Shown in pieces: positions 53,080-61,807 of a stretch of DNA of 64,000 nucleotides (position 1 is the stretch's first letter; every line of letters begins with the position of its first letter). The translations under genes and the position numbers were made by a program. The DNA lies in the NCBI RefSeq assembly GCF_030270585.1, contig NZ_BSYI01000010.1:62001-126000 (forward strand). Reading direction: 5' to 3'. This DNA is from Paralimibaculum aggregatum (GTDB lineage Bacteria > Pseudomonadota > Alphaproteobacteria > Rhodobacterales > Rhodobacteraceae). Below the pieces are notes generated by a model that worked only from the letters and a program-made list of their open reading frames with translations, was not told the DNA's origin and did no database searches.

Positions 53080-54588
53080 ATGTTCGACGCCCAGCACGAC
53101 AAGGCCCCGTTCAAAGAGAAATACGACAACTTCGTCGGCGGCGCCTGGCGCGCGCCCGCCTCGGGCGATTATTTCGAGAACATCTCGCCAGTCACCGGCA
53201 AGGTCGTCGGCCGCATCGCCCGCTCGAATGCCGCCGATGTCGAGGCCGCGCTCGACGCCGCCCATGCCGCCTTCCCGGCCTGGGCGCGCACCAGCCAGGC
53301 CGAGCGTGCCAATGTCCTGAACGCCATCGCGCAGCGCATGGAGGACAACCTCGCCGCGCTCGCCACCGCCGAGACCTGGGACAACGGAAAGCCGATCCGC
53401 GAGACCATGGCCGCCGACATCCCGCTGGCGATCGACCATTTCCGCTATTTCGCCGGCTGCATCCGCGCGCAGGAGGGCTCAATCGCCGAGATCGACGCCG
53501 ACACGGTGGCCTACCACTTCCACGAGCCGCTCGGCGTGGTCGGCCAGATCATCCCCTGGAACTTCCCGATCCTGATGGCGGTCTGGAAGCTGGCGCCCGC
53601 GCTTGCCGCCGGCAACTGCGTGGTGCTGAAGCCCGCCGAGCAGACGCCGGCCTCGATCATGGTGCTGATGGAGCTGATCGCCGACCTGCTGCCGCCCGGC
53701 GTGATCAACGTGGTGAACGGCTTCGGGCTCGAGGCCGGCAAGCCGCTCGCCACCTCGCCGCGCATCGCCAAGGTGGCCTTCACCGGCGAGACCACCACCG
53801 GCCGGCTCATCATGCAGTATGCCAGCCAGAACCTGATCCCGGTCACGCTCGAGCTCGGCGGCAAGTCGCCGAACATCTTCTTCGCCGACGTGATGGATGC
53901 GGACGACGCCTATTTCGACAAGTGCCTCGAAGGCTTCGCGATGTTCGCGCTGAACCAGGGCGAGGTCTGCACCTGCCCGTCGCGCGCGCTGGTGCAGGAA
54001 TCGATCTACGACCGCTTCATCGAGCGTGCCATCGCCCGCGTCGGGAAGATCGCCCAGGGCTCCCCGCTCGACAGCGCCACGATGATCGGCGCCCAGGCCT
54101 CCTCGGAGCAGCTCGAGAAGATCCTCTCCTATATCGACCTCGGCCGCCAAGAAGGCGCCGAGCTGCTGACCGGCGGCGCGCGGGCGACGCTGAACGGCGG
54201 GCTCGAGGGCGGCTACTATGTCCAGCCGACCGTGTTCCGCGGCCACAACGGCATGCGGATCTTCCAGGAGGAGATCTTCGGCCCGGTGCTCTCGGTGACG
54301 ACCTTCAGGGACGAGGCCGAGGCGATGGAGATCGCCAACGACACGCTCTACGGCCTCGGCGCCGGCGTCTGGAGCCGCGACGCGAACCGCTGCTTCCGCT
54401 TCGGCCGGGGCATCCAGGCGGGGCGGGTCTGGACCAACTGCTACCACCTCTACCCGGCGCATGCGGCCTTCGGCGGCTACAAGCAGTCCGGCATCGGGCG
54501 CGAGAACCACAAGATGATGCTCGAGCACTACCAGCAGACCAAGAACATGCTGGTGAGCTACAGCCCGAACGCCCTCGGCTTCTTCTGA
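53080..54588 (+). CDS. NAD(P)-dependent aldehyde dehydrogenase (acetaldehyde type)
   Basis: A 502 aa aldehyde dehydrogenase. [32 protein letters not shown] opens the chain. Cofactor and active-site segments are [71 protein letters not shown] and the catalytic cysteine in [17 protein letters not shown] (EVCTCPSR, with a second cysteine close by). Members adjacent to DUF779 and AcoR-like regulators oxidise acetaldehyde and short aldehydes. Start ATG 53080 follows GAAGGGAAAG. Confidence 0.9.
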   Translation: MFDAQHDKAPFKEKYDNFVGGAWRAPASGDYFENISPVTGKVVGRIARSNAADVEAALDAAHAAFPAWARTSQAERANVLNAIAQRMEDNLAALATAETWDNGKPIRETMAADIPLAIDHFRYFAGCIRAQEGSIAEIDADTVAYHFHEPLGVVGQIIPWNFPILMAVWKLAPALAAGNCVVLKPAEQTPASIMVLMELIADLLPPGVINVVNGFGLEAGKPLATSPRIAKVAFTGETTTGRLIMQYASQNLIPVTLELGGKSPNIFFADVMDADDAYFDKCLEGFAMFALNQGEVCTCPSRALVQESIYDRFIERAIARVGKIAQGSPLDSATMIGAQASSEQLEKILSYIDLGRQEGAELLTGGARATLNGGLEGGYYVQPTVFRGHNGMRIFQEEIFGPVLSVTTFRDEAEAMEIANDTLYGLGAGVWSRDANRCFRFGRGIQAGRVWTNCYHLYPAHAAFGGYKQSGIGRENHKMMLEHYQQTKNMLVSYSPNALGFF

Positions 54589-54602
54589 GTTCCCTGTCGC
54601 TT

Positions 54603-54630
54603 GCGGCCGCCCCGTGCGGCCGCGCCTTTT
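54603..54630 (+). terminator. Hairpin between aldehyde dehydrogenase and DUF779 genes
   Basis: GCGGCCGC, loop CCCGT, GCGGCCGC forms an 8-bp stem followed by GCCTTTT, 14 nt after the stop. It may partly terminate, lowering expression of the DUF779 gene. Confidence 0.6.
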
Positions 54631-54643
54631 CCCGGAGAGCCCG

Positions 54644-55015
54644 ATGACCGATACCGAAGCGCCGCCGCGCGTCACTGCCACCCAGCCCGCCCGCGCGCTG
54701 ATCGCCGAGCTGACCGCCCGCCACGGGCCGGTGATGTTCCACCAGTCGGGCGGCTGCTGCGACGGCTCCGCGCCGATGTGCTTCCCGCGCGGGGAATATG
54801 TCGTGGGCGATGCGGACGTGCTGCTCGGCTGGATCGGGGATGCACCCGTCTACATCCATGCCAGCCAGCACCGGCTCTGGGCGCATACCCGGCTCATCAT
54901 CGACGTGGTCGAGGGCGGCGGCGGGATGTTCTCGCTCGACAGCGGCACCGGCCGGCGCTTCCTGGTGCGCTCGCAGGTGATCGCCGATCCCGCGGAGCCG
55001 CGATCCGGCGATTGA
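54644..55015 (+). CDS. DUF779 family protein
   Basis: A 123 aa protein. The conserved core is GPVMFHQSGGCCDGSAPMCFPRGEYVVGDADVLLGWI, with a CC pair and a third cysteine that could bind metal, then FYIHASQH-like VYIHASQHRLWAHTRLIIDVVEGGGGMFSLD and GRRFLVRSQVI. The biochemical role is unknown, but the family is regularly next to acetaldehyde-type dehydrogenases, as here. GGAGAG precedes ATG 54644. Confidence 0.85.
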   Translation: MTDTEAPPRVTATQPARALIAELTARHGPVMFHQSGGCCDGSAPMCFPRGEYVVGDADVLLGWIGDAPVYIHASQHRLWAHTRLIIDVVEGGGGMFSLDSGTGRRFLVRSQVIADPAEPRSGD

Positions 55016-55028
55016 CCGCGCAGCACCG

Positions 55029-55044
55029 GCGGGCCGCGGCCCGC
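55029..55044. terminator. Palindrome between convergent DUF779 and UTRA-regulator genes
   Basis: GCGGGCCGCGGCCCGC is a 16-nt perfect palindrome in the 73-nt convergent gap. A terminator role is likely by position, though the loop is minimal and no T-run follows. Confidence 0.35.
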
Positions 55045-55088
55045 GGCGATGACCGCCCCGCTGCGCGCCCGCGCCGGGTCCGCGCCGT

Positions 55089-55808
55089 TCAGGGCGGCGA
55101 GAGGTCCATCTCCAGCTGGACCACATCGCCCGGATAGCTGGCCTCGGCCAGATAGATCACCCTGCCCTCGCGGTCGCGGATCACGCGCCGCAGGCAGGCA
55201 ACCGGCGCGGCGATCGGCAGCCCGAGAAGCCGCGCGAGCTCGGGATCGGCGGCGCCGGTCCTGAGCACCTGCCGCACCGTGCCGATCGCGATGCCGGGGG
55301 TCTCGACCAGCACGGGGATGACCATCCGCGTGCGGAACGCGCCGGCGTTGCGCCGGTAGACATCCGAGGCGAGGTGGATGTCGATCGCGCAGAACGGCTC
55401 CTCCCCCCGGTAGTGGACCCGCTTCAGGTACTTGTAGGAGGCGGCGGCCTGCCCGTCCCGCGCCGTCAGGCCCGGCATCCGGTCGTTCGCCTCGACCAGC
55501 ACGAATTTCGGGTCCAGCGTCCTGGTGAAGGCAACGAGCCCGTCCCAGTCCCGCGCCAGCGACAGCCAGTGCTGCTCGCGCGGGATCGCCGTCACCGTCG
55601 TCCCGACACCCCGCCGGCGGCTGACATAGCCCTCGTCCTCGAGCACCGCGATGGCCTGCCGCAGGGTCTCGGGCGCGACGCCGAAGCTCTCCGCCAGCCG
55701 CGCGATCGAGGGCAGGCAGGTGCCGACGGCATAGACGCCCGCATCGAGCCTGGCCCGGAGCATGGCGGCGATCTGCGCGTAGAGGGGGATCGGGTCGGTT
55801 CTGCGCAA
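55089..55808 (-). CDS. GntR-family regulator (HutC/UTRA type)
   Basis: A 239 aa regulator. Winged HTH at residues 5-72 (PIPLYAQIAAMLRARLDAGVYAVGTCLPSIARLAESFGVAPETLRQAIAVLEDEGYVSRRRGVGTTV) and a UTRA ligand domain (SYKYLKRVHYRGEEPFCAIDIHLASDVY, LLGLPIAAPVACLRRVIRDREGRVIYLAEASYPGDVVQLEMDL). The start is a TTG at 55808 preceded by GAGAGAGG. It is divergent from the enolase-superfamily gene and a strong inverted repeat lies between them. Confidence 0.85.
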   Translation of the reverse strand: MRRTDPIPLYAQIAAMLRARLDAGVYAVGTCLPSIARLAESFGVAPETLRQAIAVLEDEGYVSRRRGVGTTVTAIPREQHWLSLARDWDGLVAFTRTLDPKFVLVEANDRMPGLTARDGQAAASYKYLKRVHYRGEEPFCAIDIHLASDVYRRNAGAFRTRMVIPVLVETPGIAIGTVRQVLRTGAADPELARLLGLPIAAPVACLRRVIRDREGRVIYLAEASYPGDVVQLEMDLSPP

Positions 55809-55834
55809 CGCCTCTCTCCGCGCCGGAAGTTACA

Positions 55835-55860
55835 CAAACATATAGACCACTGTATGTTTG
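55835..55860. promoter_or_regulatory. Candidate UTRA-regulator operator (CAAACATA-N10-TATGTTTG)
   Basis: Perfect 8-bp arms spaced by 10 nt lie in the divergent promoter of the regulator and the enolase-superfamily gene. The site overlaps the region where both promoters must be, fitting repression of both. Confidence 0.65.
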
Positions 55861-55910
55861 GGTGCTAGGCATCGCCGCCGTCAAGCGAGGGGCAAGGGAG
55901 GGATCAGTCC

Positions 55911-57071
55911 ATGGACAACCGCAATGCGGAGCCGGTGCGCATCGCCAGGCTCGATGTTCACGTCTTTCGCGTGCCGATCACGGTTCCGGTCATCACCTCC
56001 TTCGGCACCATGCGGGACCGCCCGGCGGTGTTCCTGCGCATCGAGGACACCGACAGCGCCTTCGGCTGGGGCGAGATCTTCGCCAACTGGCCCGCCGCCG
56101 GCGCCGAGCACCGCGGCCGGCTGCTGATGGAGGACGTTGCGGACCTCCTCCTCGGCGAGACCCTTGCCGCGCCGGGCGAGGCGATGCAGACCCTCACCGC
56201 CAGGACGGAGATCCGCGCGCTGCAATGCGGCGAGTGGGGGCCGTTCCGGCAGGTGATCGCCGGCATCGACATCGCGATGCACGACCTCTTCGCGCGGCGC
56301 GCCGGGGTGCCGGTCTCGGCGCTGCTGGCCGAGGCGCCGGCCGACGCGGTGCCGGCCTATGCCAGCGGGATCGACATCGCGAGCTGGGCACGCGGGCTCG
56401 AGGCGGCGCGGGCTGCCGGCTTCCGGGCGTTCAAGTTCAAGGTCGGGTTCGATCTAGAGCGCGACCTCGCCCTCCTCCGCGACGTCCACGGCGCGCTCGG
56501 CGAGGGCGAGCGGATCTGTGTCGATGCCAACCAGGCCTGGCAGCCGGCCGAGGCGGCGGCGTTCTCGCAAGCCGCGGCGGAGATCCCCCTTGTCTGGATC
56601 GAGGAGCCGATCCGCGCCGACATGCGCCGATCCGCCTGGAAGGCGCTTGCCGCCGATGTCGGGCACCCGCTCGCCGGTGGCGAGAACATCGCCGGCTTCG
56701 ATGACTTCGCCGCCGCCATCGACGACGGTGCGCTGCAGGTGATCCAGCCCGACATCGCCAAATGGGGCGGACTGTCCGGCTGCCTCGCCGTCGCCCGGCA
56801 GGCGCTCGAGGCGGGGCGGATGTTCTGCCCGCATTTCCTCGGCGGCGGCATCGGCCTGCGCGGCTCAGCGCATCTGCTGGCGGCGGCGGGCGGGCCGGGC
56901 CTGCTCGAGGTCGACATCAACCACAATCCGCTGCGGGACCTGACCGGCCCGCTTTCGGCGCGGATGCGGGACGGATGCTGGCAGCTCGACAGCGACCCGG
57001 GCCTCGGGCTCGAGGAGCTGCCCGGCGCGATCGCCCGGTATCAGACCGCCGCGGCATCGAGATCGATCTGA
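55911..57071 (+). CDS. Mandelate racemase/muconate lactonizing enzyme family protein (enolase superfamily)
   Basis: A 386 aa enzyme with an N-terminal capping domain and a modified barrel. The catalytic lysine motif is KFKVG (FKFKVGFDLERD), and metal ligands are in CVDANQAW, WIEEPIRAD and GGENIAG. VIQPDIAKWGGLSG and FCPHFLGGGIGLRGSAHLLAA complete the barrel. Such enzymes abstract a proton alpha to a carboxylate, as in sugar-acid dehydration or racemisation. No transporter or aldolase sits nearby to fix the substrate. Confidence 0.87.
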   Translation: MDNRNAEPVRIARLDVHVFRVPITVPVITSFGTMRDRPAVFLRIEDTDSAFGWGEIFANWPAAGAEHRGRLLMEDVADLLLGETLAAPGEAMQTLTARTEIRALQCGEWGPFRQVIAGIDIAMHDLFARRAGVPVSALLAEAPADAVPAYASGIDIASWARGLEAARAAGFRAFKFKVGFDLERDLALLRDVHGALGEGERICVDANQAWQPAEAAAFSQAAAEIPLVWIEEPIRADMRRSAWKALAADVGHPLAGGENIAGFDDFAAAIDDGALQVIQPDIAKWGGLSGCLAVARQALEAGRMFCPHFLGGGIGLRGSAHLLAAAGGPGLLEVDINHNPLRDLTGPLSARMRDGCWQLDSDPGLGLEELPGAIARYQTAAASRSI

Positions 57072-57144
57072 CCCCGCCGCGACGGAGGCCGCCGGAGCCA
57101 TCCCGCCGGCGGCGGGGCATGCGGGCGCCAGGCGCTGGCGCGAA

Positions 57145-57172
57145 GGAGCCCCGGCGACGAGGCCGGGGCTCC
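57145..57172. terminator. Strong convergent hairpin
   Basis: An 11-bp perfect stem (GGAGCCCCGGC, loop GACGAG, GCCGGGGCTCC) lies between the convergent stops of the enolase-superfamily and the Lys-rich protein genes. It likely terminates in both directions. Confidence 0.7.
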
Positions 57173-57221
57173 CTGATCGGTCTGCGGCGTTCGGCTCGGG
57201 AAGCGGTGGCCGCGCCCGGGC

Positions 57222-58091
57222 TCAGGCGCCTTCCATCGCGGATTCCTTCATCTCGTTGACCGTGTAGTTGTAGGTCTTGGTCGCCGCATTGGTCGCGCCG
57301 ACGGCGGCCTTGAACAGGTCGACCAGTTTCGCGAGCTTGCCGACCAGCTCCTTCCGGCTCTTCTCCGATCCGGCGGGGCTGCCGAGATCCTTGATCCGCT
57401 TCTGCAGGCCCTTCACGTCGAAGTTCAGCTGCTTCAGCGTCTGCTGCATCTGCCGGTAGTTGTGCTTCTTCAGCAGCGCGGAGACCGCGGTGAGCGCCTT
57501 CTTGGTGACGGCCGAGGCATCGGCCGAGCCGGCCTCGAAGCTCGAGAGCCACTTCGAGTGGGTCGTCGAGATGCCGGTATTGGTGGCGTTCGCCCCGGCG
57601 AGCAGCTCCGTCGCCAGCTTGATACTCTGGTCGAGCTCCTTGCCGATCGGGGCCGCGGCCTTGGCGAAGGCGGCGAGTTCCCTGGCCTTCTTCTCCTGAT
57701 CGGCGGCGGCCTTGGCCTCGGCCTGCTGGGCCTGGGCGATGTCGGCCAGGCGCTTCGCGGCATCGGCCTTGCGCTTGGGGATCACCGCGATATAGGCCTC
57801 GCACAGCTCCTTGGTGTGCGACTGGGCCTTGCCGCACTTGCCCTTCGCGGTCTTGAAGCAGCCGAGCAGCTTGTCGAACAGGGCGACGACCGGCTTGAGG
57901 TTGACCTCCTTGACCTTGTCGGAATTGCCCGCGGCGGTGACGCCATGCGACTCCAGAAAGTCCAGGACCTTCCCGATGTCAGAGCCGCTGGCGGCGCGGG
58001 CGCGGTAGTCGCGCCAGAACTGCTTGCGGAAGCCGACCTTGGCGACCTTGGGCTTCACCGTCTTCAGCAGCTTGTCATTGAGCGTGGGCAT
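57222..58091 (-). CDS. Orphan Ala/Lys-rich helical protein
   Basis: A 289 aa basic, soluble, almost entirely alpha-helical protein started at ATG 58091 (GGAAGGAC upstream). It opens MPTLNDKLLKTVKPKVAKVG and has heptad-like stretches at about residues 100-160 (KRKADAAKRLADIAQAQQAEAK) and 200-260. There is no signal peptide or membrane segment. Only two or three cysteines (CFKTAKGKCGKAQSHTKELC). I do not recognise a family. The layout resembles the 60324-61577 protein on the same strand, and the two may be distant paralogues. Confidence 0.7.
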   Translation of the reverse strand: MPTLNDKLLKTVKPKVAKVGFRKQFWRDYRARAASGSDIGKVLDFLESHGVTAAGNSDKVKEVNLKPVVALFDKLLGCFKTAKGKCGKAQSHTKELCEAYIAVIPKRKADAAKRLADIAQAQQAEAKAAADQEKKARELAAFAKAAAPIGKELDQSIKLATELLAGANATNTGISTTHSKWLSSFEAGSADASAVTKKALTAVSALLKKHNYRQMQQTLKQLNFDVKGLQKRIKDLGSPAGSEKSRKELVGKLAKLVDLFKAAVGATNAATKTYNYTVNEMKESAMEGA

Positions 58092-58489
58092 GGTTGCAGT
58101 CCTTCCTGTTCCGTTGGCGCGGTGTCGATCGGGCGCAATGGGTCTCTCACTTGCCGGCAAGGCAAATGCTCGGGATCTGGTCTCGGTCTGTCTGCATTCG
58201 GGCGTTACTGGCGGCGTTTGCCGAACAACGCTTCGTCTCTACGCATCCGGGTCAGGGACTTTGAATTCTCGCGCCGATCCCGGCGGGTGTTGATTTCGGT
58301 TTTCCCTGTCGGTGTGCAGAATAGATAGCAAGCGCACCCGCCGGGAACGAGACACCAGAATCTCGACTTTGTTGTCTCCGCGTCTCAAATGCGGAACGCG
58401 AGGCGAACGCCGGCCGCGCGGAAGGGCTTGCAAGCCCCCCGGCGTGCAGGGCAGGCTCTTTGGCGGGTGGATCCATCGCTCGAGGACCC
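58092..58489. other. Divergent intergenic region
   Basis: About 400 nt between the Lys-rich protein gene and the AraC-type gene. It is less GC-rich than its surroundings around 58255-58400, where TTTGAATTC and TTGATTTCGG-type stretches could hold promoters. No RNA or dyad stands out. Confidence 0.4.
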
Positions 58490-59596
58490 ATGACCGCACG
58501 ATCCGGCGAAGGAACGCTGAGCCTCGACACCGGCGCCATGGCGTCCCGGTCGTCCGGGCTGTTGCGCCCCAGCACGGTGCTCGACTCCTCGGTGGTGGAG
58601 CCGCCGCGCCGCGCCGATCTCTACCGCAGCTATTTCTCGCCTCAGCTGCCGTTCGGGGTGGATGTCAGGAAGCCCGACTTCAACGTGCGCTCGGAAGACT
58701 GGCAGCTCCCCGGCCTCGTGCTTTCGAAGAGCCGGATCGACGCCTACAAGTCGATGTGGAACACCCGCCGCCCCGGCACCGGAAATTTCGGCATGGTGAT
58801 GATCCGGCTGCTGATCTCGGGGGAGGTCTGGGGGCTGTTCGACGGCAGGCCGCGCGAGATGGGCCCCGGCGATCTCTACGTGATGGATTTCGATTGCGAG
58901 GCCACCAAGTTTCACCGGGCCTGCGCCTATCATACCCTCTACCTGCCGCACGAGACGCTCGGCTGCCGCCCGGGCCAGCTGCCGCGCTTCCGTCACATCC
59001 GCGGCACCTCGCCCACCGGCCGGATGCTCACTGCCACGGTCCGGGCCTTTGCCGAGGCGCTGCCGCTCACGCCCTTCGCCGAGGCCGGCGAGCTCACCGC
59101 CGGGCTGGCCCGCATGATCGGCGCGCTGCTCGTCGATGGCGGGCGCGATCTCGACCGCTCCTCGATCGACGCGCCGCGCCGCGCCGCGATCGATGCCTTC
59201 ATCGACGACCATCTCGACGACGAGACGCTGGACGCCGCGACCCTGTGCCGGAGCTTCCACATGTCCCGCGCGACGCTCTACCGGTTGTTCTCGGAGGATG
59301 GCGGCATCGCCAGCCACCTCGCGGCCCGGCGGCTCGACCGGATCTATGGCGAGCTGGCCCGCACCCCCGCCGGCCGCGGCGCCGTGCGCCGCATCGCCGA
59401 GCGCTGGGGCTACGACAACCCGACCCATTTCTCCCGCTCGTTCCGGCGGCGCTTCGGGATCGCGCCGACCGATGCCCTCTACCACGCGGAACCATCCGGC
59501 GCCGGCGATCCGGCCGAGGCGGGCCCGCTATGCGCAGACGGTCCCGGCGACCGCTTCCTGACGCTCGACCTGCGCTCCACCGGCGTTGCCGTCTAG
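58490..59596 (+). CDS. AraC-family transcriptional regulator
   Basis: A 368 aa regulator. The N-terminal AraC-binding-like domain spans about residues 40-190 (VLDSSVVEPPRRADLYRSYF, MGPGDLYVMDFDCEATKFHRACAYHTLYLPHE). The C-terminal HTH_18 domain follows (IDAFIDDHLDDETLDAATLCRSFHMSRATLYRLFSEDGGIASHLAARRLDRIYGEL, then ERWGYDNPTHFSRSFRRRFGIAPTDA). ATG 58490 has GAGGA only 3 nt away; TTG 58460 is an alternative. Divergent to the Lys-rich protein gene, which it may control. Confidence 0.85.
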   Translation: MTARSGEGTLSLDTGAMASRSSGLLRPSTVLDSSVVEPPRRADLYRSYFSPQLPFGVDVRKPDFNVRSEDWQLPGLVLSKSRIDAYKSMWNTRRPGTGNFGMVMIRLLISGEVWGLFDGRPREMGPGDLYVMDFDCEATKFHRACAYHTLYLPHETLGCRPGQLPRFRHIRGTSPTGRMLTATVRAFAEALPLTPFAEAGELTAGLARMIGALLVDGGRDLDRSSIDAPRRAAIDAFIDDHLDDETLDAATLCRSFHMSRATLYRLFSEDGGIASHLAARRLDRIYGELARTPAGRGAVRRIAERWGYDNPTHFSRSFRRRFGIAPTDALYHAEPSGAGDPAEAGPLCADGPGDRFLTLDLRSTGVAV

Positions 59597-60323
59597 CCGC
59601 TCCGGGGCCTCCCCTCAGGACAAGTAGGGCCCGATCAGCCCCCGCCCTCCGGACCGAACCGCCGAATTTCCCGAGAGACCCTCTGATCGGGTCTGCTCGG
59701 GCCATACTGTGCCCACTGGATATCGGACCTTGCTCCGGCAGATCACCCGCCTTGCGTGGCGACCTGCGCATGACGACGGCAGGTGAGCGAGGCCGGAGAT
59801 CGGCAGCGAGCCCGGCCGGACTGGGCCGCCGAGGATCGGCAGATCGGCATTCCCGTGCAGCCTCCGACACCAAGGAAGGCAACGTCGCCCCCGGCCAGTT
59901 CCAGACTGGCACGAAGGCAAGGACAGCGCTGATTGATGACCGTTCTGCCGCCCCTGCCGGTCTTGCGGCCGGGGATGCAGACGGGCGAGGTCTTGCCGAC
60001 TCGGCACGGGCCGGTGATCAGCTCGTTTCGGTGCTTTTCGACCCTCCGTCCCGTGGTAGGGCCCCGAAACACCGCCCTGCCGAGCTTGCGAGAGCCCGGT
60101 GGACGAGTTGCTCGATAAGGTCATGGGCCAAGGCCCCGCCCACCGGCGTGTCATCGTAGACGAACTGGGCCCGTTCGCCGGCCAAGATGCGTGCCGCCGC
60201 TGGCACATCATGCCAGACGGCAGCATCGGTTGACCCGCCGGAACGGGCCAGGCGCGACCGCGTTCCGGATCAAGCGCTCCCGGACCCCCACAGACGCACA
60301 GCCAGTCCGGAACCGCTCGCGTG
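59597..60323. other. Gap with decayed insertion-sequence remnant
   Basis: About 730 nt between the AraC-type gene and the second Lys-rich protein gene. The middle part (59740-60075) carries a frameshifted IstB-like remnant on the minus strand. The flanks have only short frames without family features. Confidence 0.5.
59740..60075 (-). pseudogene. Degenerate IS21-family IstB ATPase fragment
   Basis: One minus frame reads NELITGPCRVGKTSPVC, matching the IstB Walker A context (LITGPxGVGKxxLAC), and then QRCPCLRASLELAGGD, matching the QRLPRLxxxLxLARGD-type segment. After a frame change, NADLPILGG matches the IstB Walker B (ADLLILDDWG). Key residues are altered and the N- and C-terminal parts are missing, so this is a remnant of an old IS21 insertion. 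No IS ends could be found. Confidence 0.55.
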
Positions 60324-61577
60324 TCAGCCGGCCGAGGCGGAGGCGGTTGCCGCCGCCTTCAGGTCGGTTGCAAGTGTCCGCAGCTTGTTGCCTTCCGCCG
60401 TGAACGCCTTCAGGTCGTCGTCCATGATATCCATGACATTCCGTGCCTGGTCGCGGAGGTCGGCAAACTGCGGGTCCTTCTGCATCGCGACCGGAAAGCC
60501 CTTCACGTCCCGCAGCAGCGCCGACCTGCCCTGCTCGATCCGTCTCTTGCCGGTCTTCAGCCCCTTCGAGACCAAGGTCAGGGTGTTGGCAAGCTGCTTC
60601 AATGCCTTGCGGAGCTCTGCGGGATCGCTGATCGAGCGCACCGCCTGGATATCCCCGCTGGCCTTGGCGATGATGGCCCTAGACCGCTTCAGGTTCACCT
60701 CGCCGTCGGTGATTGCCTTCTGCGCGCGGATCAGGGCCTTCCGAAACGCCTCGGTATGGATCTTCGTCGTGTCCGCCGCGCCCCGCAGGATCCGGTAGAT
60801 CTCCTGCTGCGCCACATTGGCCTGCTCGAGCGCGTATTCGACGGTACTGAGCACCGACCCGATGCCCTGGACGCTTATGTTCAGATCGTCCGCAAACTTC
60901 CTGTAGGGATCGGCCGATGGCTCGAAGAGCGTGCCGGGCTCGTAGGGCCATCCCATGACCGCCTTGCGCGCCTCATCGTGGATCCGGCCGACCTGAACCA
61001 CCAGCGCCTCGATCTTGCCCACCTCGTCGTCGGCCTGCTTGGCCAGCGCCTTGGCAGCATCGGGTTTGCCCCCTGCCTGTTCGTGGAGGATGCGGTTCAC
61101 CAGCTTGTCGAGGGCGGCCTCCGCCTTGTCGGCGGTCTGCTCAATCTTCTTGGCGTCCTCCCCGCGCTTGGCGAGGTCGGCCTTCAGCTTGTCCGCCCGG
61201 CTCCGCAGATTGGCCCGCGCGGTCTTCAGCATCTTCTCGCGATCGGCGAACTCCTTCTTGAGAGCGGCGAGTTCCTTGCGGAACACCGAATCGTACTTCT
61301 TGAGCGCGTCGAGGGTCTCCTTCTGCTTCTTGGGATCGCAGGCCGCGATCGCCTTCGCCACCGCCTTCGGCAGGTCGGTGCTCAGAAGTGCGGTCATCGC
61401 CTCGTGGATCGGCTCGATCTGAAAGGCGTGGGCGCCGGAGGCCACCGCTTTCGTCCATTTCTTGCGTTCGGCCTCGTAGGCACCGAGAACCTGCCCGAGC
61501 CCCGTCGACTTCAGACGCTTGGACTTGTTCTTGCTCCACCAGCTCTTGCTGAGTTCCGGGGTCGCTCCCGCCTTCAT
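60324..61577 (-). CDS. Orphan Ala/Lys-rich coiled-coil protein
   Basis: A 417 aa soluble, helical protein (GGAG 8 nt before ATG 61577). It opens MKAGATPELSKSWWSKNKSK and has strong coiled-coil potential at about residues 85-165 (KQKETLDALKKYDSVFRKEL, KKEFADREKMLKTARANLRS, KADLAKRGEDAKKIEQTADK). Further helices follow to the end. No signal peptide, enzyme motif or membrane segment. Family not recognised. Together with the 289 aa protein at 57222-58091 it makes a pair of similar-looking orphans around the AraC regulator. Confidence 0.7.
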   Translation of the reverse strand: MKAGATPELSKSWWSKNKSKRLKSTGLGQVLGAYEAERKKWTKAVASGAHAFQIEPIHEAMTALLSTDLPKAVAKAIAACDPKKQKETLDALKKYDSVFRKELAALKKEFADREKMLKTARANLRSRADKLKADLAKRGEDAKKIEQTADKAEAALDKLVNRILHEQAGGKPDAAKALAKQADDEVGKIEALVVQVGRIHDEARKAVMGWPYEPGTLFEPSADPYRKFADDLNISVQGIGSVLSTVEYALEQANVAQQEIYRILRGAADTTKIHTEAFRKALIRAQKAITDGEVNLKRSRAIIAKASGDIQAVRSISDPAELRKALKQLANTLTLVSKGLKTGKRRIEQGRSALLRDVKGFPVAMQKDPQFADLRDQARNVMDIMDDDLKAFTAEGNKLRTLATDLKAAATASASAG

Positions 61578-61633
61578 ATCATCACTCCATGCAAATATCG
61601 TCTGTCGAGGTTACCATGGGATTAACGCCGCAC

Positions 61634-61807
61634 TCAGCCGGGTTCTCTGGCCCTTCGCAGATCGCGCAGTATCCGCCCCCGGAAGCCGAGGCGTGTTTCC
61701 GTCTCGCCCCGCTTCGACCCGCCGCTTTCGGCGCGCGCGGTTGCTTTCTTCCTGACCGTCCCGGCCGGGATGGCCGCCTTCAGCCAGACGTCGGCATCAC
61801 TCGTCAT
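61634..61807 (-). CDS. Possible small basic protein
   Basis: A 57 aa frame (MTSDADVWLKAAIPAGTVRK...) rich in Arg/Lys. It is listed because AGGAAG lies well placed before ATG 61807, an AT-rich promoter-like region lies upstream (61850-61910), and it is 56 nt ahead of, and co-oriented with, the coiled-coil protein gene. No homologue recognised; it may be spurious. Confidence 0.35.
   Translation of the reverse strand: MTSDADVWLKAAIPAGTVRKKATARAESGGSKRGETETRLGFRGRILRDLRRAREPG

Noticed and set aside
60018-60206. Short minus frame (starting MPAAARILAGERAQFVYDD) next to the IstB remnant as a real gene
   Set aside because: No ribosome site, no family match, and it overlaps the decayed IS segment; likely part of the debris.
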